Source of the DNA: an uncultured Gammaproteobacteria bacterium | Lineage (GTDB): Bacteria > Pseudomonadota > Gammaproteobacteria > Enterobacterales > Psychrobiaceae | Direction: 5' to 3' | DNA: 63,025 bases | NCBI GenBank assembly: GCA_937139475.1 | Contig: CAKZQF010000072.1 | Location: 1 to 63,025, forward strand | In this document: positions 56,782 to 63,025 of the stretch, piece by piece | Layout of the letters: the number at the start of each line of letters is the position of its first letter | How positions within the stretch are numbered: the first letter of the stretch is position 1 | Translations under genes and position numbers: made by a program | Notes under the pieces: generated by a model | Seen by the model: the letters and a program-made list of their open reading frames with translations, nothing else | Databases searched by the model: none | Told to the model about the DNA's origin: nothing

Positions 56782-58311
56782 ATGACTCAATCTACTTCTT
56801 TATGTGATATTGGTTTTATCGGACTCGGCGTTATGGGCAAAAACATTGCGCTTAATCTAGCTGATAATGGCTATAAAATAGCGGCATTCGATCTTGACCA
56901 CAATAAGGTAGACGACCTTATTGCACAGGACGAGCTCGAGAGAACCACAGACCAAGCACGTATCATCCAATGTAGTTCGTATACTGAATTGCTCGGTAAA
57001 CTTCGCGCGCCTCACCTTATCATACTGTCCGTTCCTGCTGGCGCTCCGGTTGATGACGTCTGTCAAAAGTTAATCGATGCAGGTATTTGCGCTGACGATA
57101 TCATCGTTGATACAGGTAATAGTCTGTGGACTGATACTATTGCGCGCGAGAAAAGCTATCACGGAAAATTCATTTTTTTCACAACAGCAGTCTCTGGTGG
57201 AGAAGTCGGCGCGCGGTTCGGCCCATCATTAATGCCAAGTGGCGACCCATACGCCTGGGCGCGGATCGAACCTGTACTAGAGGCAATTTCGGCAAAGGTT
57301 GACCCGGTTACAGGAAAGGCCCTCGAACGTACAAGCATTGAGCAGCCGCTACCAAAAGGCGAACCATGCGCTACCTATATAGGTCCAGCCGGTTCTGGCC
57401 ATTATGTAAAAATGGTACACAATGGCATTGAATACGCAGATATGCAGTTAATCTGCGAAGCCTACCATATTATGCGTGAAACGCTGGACTACACGCCGAA
57501 GCAAATCGCAACAATTTTCAGACAATGGAATCAAGGCGTCCTCAACAGCTATTTAATGGAGATAAGTGCCGAAGTATTAGAGCACGACGATCCGGAAACG
57601 AATTTGCCTTTGGTGGATATTATTCTAGATAAGGCCGGCCAAAAGGGCACTGGATTGTGGACTGCAGTGAGTGCATTACAAGTTGGAAGCCCAGCAGCGA
57701 CAATCGCTCAATCAGTGTTTGCCCGTTCACTATCAACCTTGAAGCATGCTCGTATTCGAGCGGCCAAATTGTTATCGGGCCCCCAGGTTATTAAGGCGGC
57801 GGCCACCGACAATGATGTTATTGTGCAAGAACTTCATGACGCACTATATTGTTCGAAAATTGTTGCATACGCGCAAGGCTTCCAGTTGATCAAACTGGCA
57901 GCTAGAGAGCAGCAATGGCCACTAAATTTTGGGGCCATAGCTAAAATATGGCGTGCCGGTTGTATCATTCGTGCAGCATTTCTACAAAAAATCACTGATG
58001 CCTACGATAGAGATCAAGAACTTGGCAACCTGTTGCTAGACAGTTATTTTGCGGACGAAATCGCAAAGTACCAAGGTAACTGGCGACAAGCGATCGCTAA
58101 AGCGACTATTAATGGGATCCCTTGCGGCGCATTTAGCTCCGCTTTGGCCTATTATGATTCCTACAGAACTGAAACATTGCCAGCAAACTTATTACAAGCA
58201 CAGCGTGATTTCTTCGGCGCACATACATTTAAACGTGTAGATAGACCTCAAGATGAGTCTTATCACGTAAAATGGGCTGAGCCGGGGCGACCGTTGATAA
58301 AAGTTGATTAA
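56782..58311 (+). CDS. gnd: 6-phosphogluconate dehydrogenase (decarboxylating)
   Basis: A 509-residue NADP-dependent enzyme of the oxidative pentose phosphate pathway forming ribulose 5-phosphate and CO2. The Rossmann motif GFIGLGVMGKN is at the start. FTTAVSGGEVGARFGPSLMP and GHYVKMVHNGIEYADMQLICEAY carry the catalytic Lys and substrate residues. It is longer than typical enterobacterial Gnd (about 468), in line with some marine gammaproteobacterial forms. AAGG at 56768-56771 supports ATG 56782. Confidence 0.94.
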   Translation: MTQSTSLCDIGFIGLGVMGKNIALNLADNGYKIAAFDLDHNKVDDLIAQDELERTTDQARIIQCSSYTELLGKLRAPHLIILSVPAGAPVDDVCQKLIDAGICADDIIVDTGNSLWTDTIAREKSYHGKFIFFTTAVSGGEVGARFGPSLMPSGDPYAWARIEPVLEAISAKVDPVTGKALERTSIEQPLPKGEPCATYIGPAGSGHYVKMVHNGIEYADMQLICEAYHIMRETLDYTPKQIATIFRQWNQGVLNSYLMEISAEVLEHDDPETNLPLVDIILDKAGQKGTGLWTAVSALQVGSPAATIAQSVFARSLSTLKHARIRAAKLLSGPQVIKAAATDNDVIVQELHDALYCSKIVAYAQGFQLIKLAAREQQWPLNFGAIAKIWRAGCIIRAAFLQKITDAYDRDQELGNLLLDSYFADEIAKYQGNWRQAIAKATINGIPCGAFSSALAYYDSYRTETLPANLLQAQRDFFGAHTFKRVDRPQDESYHVKWAEPGRPLIKVD

Positions 58312-58385
58312 CGCCAATTAGCCTTGACCTTCTGGCCAAATGAATAGGTTGTTCCGTTAGAGAATGGCTGATTAAGAAAGGATTC

Positions 58386-58418
58386 AAAAGCATCAATTTA
58401 ATTTGGTGCTTTTTTTAT
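58386..58418 (+). terminator. rho-independent terminator after gnd
   Basis: AAAAGCATCAA (58386-58396) pairs with TTGGTGCTTTT, with one T-G wobble, and runs into seven T. Confidence 0.75.
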
Positions 58419-58483
58419 GCAGTGAACTACGGTTTGAGTTACTTAGTCTATGCATTGTCGCTTAGATCAGGTATAAAGACGCA

Positions 58484-59341
58484 ATGAAAATACCTAAAAC
58501 ATTACAACCATTAATCGACGATGGAATCATAGATTCTGTCGTTAGCCAATTAATGAGTGGAAAAGAAGCAACTGTCTATGTTGTGCGCTGTGGCGATCAA
58601 ATTCGCTGTGCCAAAGTATACAAGGAAGTGCATAAGCGAAGCTTTAAAAACGCTGCCCAGTACCAGGAAGGTCGCAAAGTGCGTAATAGCCGCCGCGCAA
58701 GGGCGATGGCAAAAGGCTCTAAGTTTGGCCGCGATGAACAAGAGCAGGCTTGGAAGAATGCAGAAGTCGATGCATTGTACAAACTCCACGGCGCGAATGT
58801 TCGGGTGCCAGCGCCCTATGGGTGTTTTAACGGCGTATTGTTAATGGAATTAATTGTTGATGATGAAGGGGACATTGCCCCACGCTTAAATGATGTCAGC
58901 ATGTCTGCCGAGCAAGCACACCAAGACTATCTGGAAATGATGCACTATGTGCGACTCATGCTCTGTGTTGGCATAATTCACGGTGATTTATCTGAATTCA
59001 ATGTGCTCGTTGACGATTACGGACCGGTTATTATTGACTTGCCTCAGGCAGTAGATGCCAGTGCAAACAATAACGCCAAAGCTATGCTAATGCGTGATGT
59101 TCGCAACATGACTAACTATTATAGCCAGTTTGAGCCAGCTTTAACCCAATACCGTTTTGGCCAAGAAATGTGGGCGCTTTTTGAAAAGGGCTTGCTCAAC
59201 GCTGAAACTGAACTAACCGGCTATTTTGCTGAAGATACTCGAGCCGCTAATGTAGGAAGCGTGCTCGAAGAGATCATCGCAGCTGAACTTTTCGAACAAG
59301 AGAAGAGGGCACGTATCCGCGGAGATGTCGAAGAGTATTAG
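58484..59341 (+). CDS. RIO-type serine protein kinase
   Basis: A 285-residue atypical kinase of the RIO1 family. The ATP-binding loop is the flexible MSGKEATVYVVRCGD, lysine follows in IRCAKVYKE, the catalytic loop is IIHGDLSEFNVLV, and the metal-binding Asp is in PVIIDLPQAVDA. Bacterial RIO kinases have no well-established target. It is cytoplasmic and has a start ATG at 58484. It lies between two terminator-bounded or divergent units and so is probably transcribed alone. Confidence 0.9.
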   Translation: MKIPKTLQPLIDDGIIDSVVSQLMSGKEATVYVVRCGDQIRCAKVYKEVHKRSFKNAAQYQEGRKVRNSRRARAMAKGSKFGRDEQEQAWKNAEVDALYKLHGANVRVPAPYGCFNGVLLMELIVDDEGDIAPRLNDVSMSAEQAHQDYLEMMHYVRLMLCVGIIHGDLSEFNVLVDDYGPVIIDLPQAVDASANNNAKAMLMRDVRNMTNYYSQFEPALTQYRFGQEMWALFEKGLLNAETELTGYFAEDTRAANVGSVLEEIIAAELFEQEKRARIRGDVEEY

Positions 59342-59457
59342 TGAGCTGGAATCTGGTGCTCGATAAGCATGGCACTACTAAAGCTCTCCATGTTTCTAGC
59401 CACGAAAGTGCTGATGTCAGTTATTCTAATGTCTAAAAAACTATGTCACGGTCTTGA

Positions 59458-60324
59458 CTAAGCTAATTGCTCGGCCAAATAATCTACCAATAGCCTTATT
59501 TTGGGTGACAGATGACGGTTCTGAGGGTAGATGGCCCATATTCCTTCATCAGGCACTCGATAATTGTCGAGCAATGTAACTAATTCACCGCTTTTCAGAT
59601 GGTGTTGAACATAGTAATCAGGTAATTGTACGATGCCCAGTCCTTTGAGCGCGGCATCCACCAAACCAAAGCCACTGTTGTAGCGTAGACTTCCCGTGAC
59701 ACGAATATTTTTTTCTTTTCCGGACTCTGTAAAGCGCCAGTAATCAAGGGTTCCTAACAGGCAGCGGTGTTTATCAAGCTCAGACAGCGAGTGTGGTATA
59801 CCGTACTTCTCAAGGTAAGATGGGGATGCGCAAACATAGCTTGTCCGCTTGCCCAATTTTTTCGCCATCATTGTAGAATCACTTAATTTGCCAAGGCGAA
59901 TAGCTAAATCAAATCCTTCTTCAACTAAGTCAACTTGCTGGTTGCTAAGGTAGGCAGAAACTTCAACATCGCTGTATTGCGTCATAAAGTCGTTGACCAG
60001 AGGTAGTATCTGCTGCTCACCGTAGGTTACCGGCGCCGTTAGTTTTACTTTCCCCTGAGGTCTCGATTGTAAATTTGTGATCGCACGTTCTGCTTCCTCA
60101 AGCCCATCGAGTACGCTGCGGCAATGCTGATAAAAAACACGCCCTTCCTCGGTTAGGGAAACTTTGCGCGTGGTGCGATAAAACAGCTTAACATTAAGTC
60201 GCTTCTCTAACGCACTAATCTGACGACTAACCTGAGCCGTTGAGATAGCCAATTTTTTTGAGGCTTGTGTAAAGCTCTCGTTCTCTGCAACGTAAACGAA
60301 TTCGCTGACACCTTCCCAATGCAT
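59458..60324 (-). CDS. LysR-family transcription regulator
   Basis: A 288-residue LysR-type regulator. The N-terminal helix-turn-helix VAENESFTQASKKLAISTAQ and VSRQISALEKRLNVKLFYRTTRKVSLTEEG is clear, followed by an effector domain (about 90-288). The ATG at 60324 gives the standard start MHWEGVSEFVYVAE. In-frame sequence upstream looks untranslated. It is divergent from the SMR transporter and may regulate it, which is the common arrangement, but no target site was identified. Confidence 0.88.
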   Translation of the reverse strand: MHWEGVSEFVYVAENESFTQASKKLAISTAQVSRQISALEKRLNVKLFYRTTRKVSLTEEGRVFYQHCRSVLDGLEEAERAITNLQSRPQGKVKLTAPVTYGEQQILPLVNDFMTQYSDVEVSAYLSNQQVDLVEEGFDLAIRLGKLSDSTMMAKKLGKRTSYVCASPSYLEKYGIPHSLSELDKHRCLLGTLDYWRFTESGKEKNIRVTGSLRYNSGFGLVDAALKGLGIVQLPDYYVQHHLKSGELVTLLDNYRVPDEGIWAIYPQNRHLSPKIRLLVDYLAEQLA

Positions 60325-60500
60325 GATTGTTACCTGTGTGTATAAGTGATTTACCAAAATGGCATATTATCATTTATGAGGAAATAAATATAATACTTCC
60401 ACAAACCGCAAATGGCTAAAAAGCTGTGATTGATTGCAAATTGAAAACGCGGAAAGGTCATTCTGTAACGACAATTGATAAGGCGACGGGGAGCAAAAAG

Positions 60501-60827
60501 GTGAGTTGGTTATTTCTTATTTTCGGCGTAGTAGCAGAGGCAATGTCTCACGTGGCACTAAAAGAGGCTAATGGCTTTACCAAGCCACTTCCTAGCGCCT
60601 TCGTTTTATTAGGACATGGCGCAGCGTTTGTGTTCCTTGGACAGGCAATGAAGGGGATGCCTGTTGGTATTGTCCATGCGCTGTGGGCTGGGCTTGCTAT
60701 TGTTACCGTCACTTTGTTGTCGACGCTAATTTACCGCCAACACCTTGGGCTAACCACATGGCTAGGCATGGCGTTTATAGCATTTGGGGTTGCCCTGATT
60801 AACCTTTCGCAGGGGCATAGCCATTGA
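60501..60827 (+). CDS. small multidrug resistance (SMR) family transporter
   Basis: A 108-residue inner membrane protein with four helices. Glu13 in FLIFGVVAEAMSHVALKEANG is the coupling glutamate of EmrE (Glu14), and the loop GFTKPLPS and helix 3 GIVHALWAGLAIV fit the SMR family. GTG at 60501 is chosen because GGGGAGC precedes it at 60489 and the protein then has the normal length. The 25 upstream codons give a hydrophilic extension unknown in the family. The substrate may be a cationic drug or guanidinium. Confidence 0.85.
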   Translation: MSWLFLIFGVVAEAMSHVALKEANGFTKPLPSAFVLLGHGAAFVFLGQAMKGMPVGIVHALWAGLAIVTVTLLSTLIYRQHLGLTTWLGMAFIAFGVALINLSQGHSH

Positions 60828-61004
60828 AATTCGGCGCTACGTGTATTACGCTGATAATGCCGAGTTAGCCGTTGGATTAGTAACTATTAGCAAGAGCGAA
60901 TTGCGCGTTGACTGCATTATTACATTTAAACAAAGCTATTAGGCTAGACTAAAATATAACCAGAACGTCTATGCTTTAAAACCATTAATAAAACTACTAA
61001 CTGA

Positions 61005-62150
<1,146 letters not shown>

Positions 62151-62200
62151 ATAGTTGTTTGCTGCCTCTCAATAATGGGGCAGCGATTTGAGGTATTACG

Positions 62201-63025
62201 ATGACAATCGAAAATTTAAGTGTGAACAAAAGCTTTGGTGGATGGCATAAACAATATACTCATCAATCCAAAGTGCTAGACTGCAACATGCGGTTCGCGA
62301 TCTATCTGCCACCACAGGTTTCAAACGGGCAAAAAGTACCTGTGTTGTACTGGCTTTCTGGCCTAACTTGCACCGATGAAAACTTTATGCAAAAAGCAGG
62401 TGCCCAGCGCATCGCGGCTGAATTAGGCATGGCAATTGTGGCCCCAGATACCAGCCCCCGTGGTGAAGGCGTCGCTGATGATGAAGGTTATGATTTGGGG
62501 CAGGGCGCAGGTTTCTACGTGAATGCCACCCAAGCGCCTTGGCACCGCCATTACCAAATGTACGATTATGTGGTTAATGAACTACCCCAGTTAATTGAAT
62601 CGACATTTCCGGTATCGGATAAACGTTCGATTGCCGGACATTCGATGGGCGGACACGGTGCATTGACCATAGCGATGCTCAATCCAGAACGTTACAGCTC
62701 AATGTCGGCATTTAGCCCAATCAGCAATCCAATGAACTGTCCTTGGGGACAAAAAGCGTTCACTGCTTATCTCGGTAAAGATAAAGCAAGCTGGCGAAAC
62801 CATGACGCTAGTGAGTTGATGCGACAGGCTAAACAGTTTGTCCCAGCAAAAGTTGACCAGGGTGAATCGGATGATTTTCTGACAGAGCAGTTAAAGCCGG
62901 AAGTGTTGGAAGCCGCAGCAAAAGCCAGTGGCTACCCGCTGGACCTACGTCTTCATGAAGGATATGACCACAGCTACTACTTTATCGCAAACTTTATTGA
63001 AGAGCACTTACGCTTTCATGCCAGC
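62201..63025 (+). CDS. fghA: S-formylglutathione hydrolase (cut by window edge)
   Basis: The open frame from ATG 62201 runs to the last base without a stop, giving 275 residues; the family is about 278-280, so only a few residues are missing. The nucleophile Ser is in IAGHSMGGHGAL, and the catalytic His in GYDHSYYF; LSGLTCTDENFMQKAGAQR is the family signature. It hydrolyses S-formylglutathione to formate and glutathione. GAGG precedes the ATG. It shares a transcript with frmA. Confidence 0.95.
   Translation, partial: MTIENLSVNKSFGGWHKQYTHQSKVLDCNMRFAIYLPPQVSNGQKVPVLYWLSGLTCTDENFMQKAGAQRIAAELGMAIVAPDTSPRGEGVADDEGYDLGQGAGFYVNATQAPWHRHYQMYDYVVNELPQLIESTFPVSDKRSIAGHSMGGHGALTIAMLNPERYSSMSAFSPISNPMNCPWGQKAFTAYLGKDKASWRNHDASELMRQAKQFVPAKVDQGESDDFLTEQLKPEVLEAAAKASGYPLDLRLHEGYDHSYYFIANFIEEHLRFHAS

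Overview
This window reads as a chromosomal segment of a marine gammaproteobacterium, most likely of the order Alteromonadales (Colwelliaceae/Alteromonadaceae-like). The evidence is the fnr-uspE-ttcA block next to a cbb3 oxidase operon, YeaC, UPF0149 and DUF501 proteins, a TonB-dependent receptor and moderate AT-rich codon use. The species cannot be named from the sequence alone. No rRNA, tRNA, insertion sequence, prophage or CRISPR array was seen.

Layout. 1-15.6 kb is housekeeping: the edge of an exonuclease I gene, a lipoprotein, NudL and PabB, class I fumarase, an S9 peptidase, a PsrA-like TetR regulator, an alanine/sodium symporter, YeaC, asparaginase I and protease IV. 15.7-17.9 kb is a small envelope operon: a frameshifted membrane protein, a Bax-like glucosaminidase and a DUF2987-like protein. 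18-28 kb is a respiratory block on the minus strand. It holds the cbb3 oxidase ccoNOQP, its assembly genes ccoHIS and a SafE-like protein, then fnr, uspE and ttcA. A perfect FNR box lies upstream of ccoN, and the ccoN leader carries a terminator-like hairpin with a possible competing pairing. 28.2-31.6 kb holds small conserved proteins.

31.7-56.5 kb is the most interesting part: a large quinoprotein alcohol-oxidation island. It contains a TonB-dependent receptor with a very acidic loop, an ABC ATPase and ABC-2 permease, a beta-propeller protein and a PQQ-system binding protein. These are followed by a PedF-type cytochrome c, a XoxJ-like protein, a PQQ alcohol dehydrogenase with the extra aspartate typical of lanthanide-dependent enzymes, an ExaC-like aldehyde dehydrogenase, a NosR/NirI-type flavo-iron-sulfur membrane protein, pqqABCDE and an M16 peptidase. 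The island ends with a NosP-like FIST sensor, a NahK-like hybrid kinase, a LuxR-type response regulator and a porin. A 17-bp sequence (TCATACT, two A/T, then a purine-rich GG.GGA-like half) recurs upstream of the receptor, the cytochrome, the aldehyde dehydrogenase and pqqA. A weaker copy precedes the dehydrogenase. I infer that it is the binding site of a regulator of the island.

56.7-63.0 kb holds 6-phosphogluconate dehydrogenase, a RIO kinase, a LysR regulator, an SMR transporter and the glutathione-dependent formaldehyde pathway (frmA, fghA cut by the window edge). The working model is that an alcohol is oxidised in the periplasm by the PQQ enzyme with electrons passed to cytochrome c, possibly on to the cbb3 oxidase. 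The aldehyde is oxidised by ExaC, formaldehyde would be removed by FrmA/FghA, and metal supply would come through the receptor and ABC system. Function, metal and substrate are inferred from motifs and gene order only.
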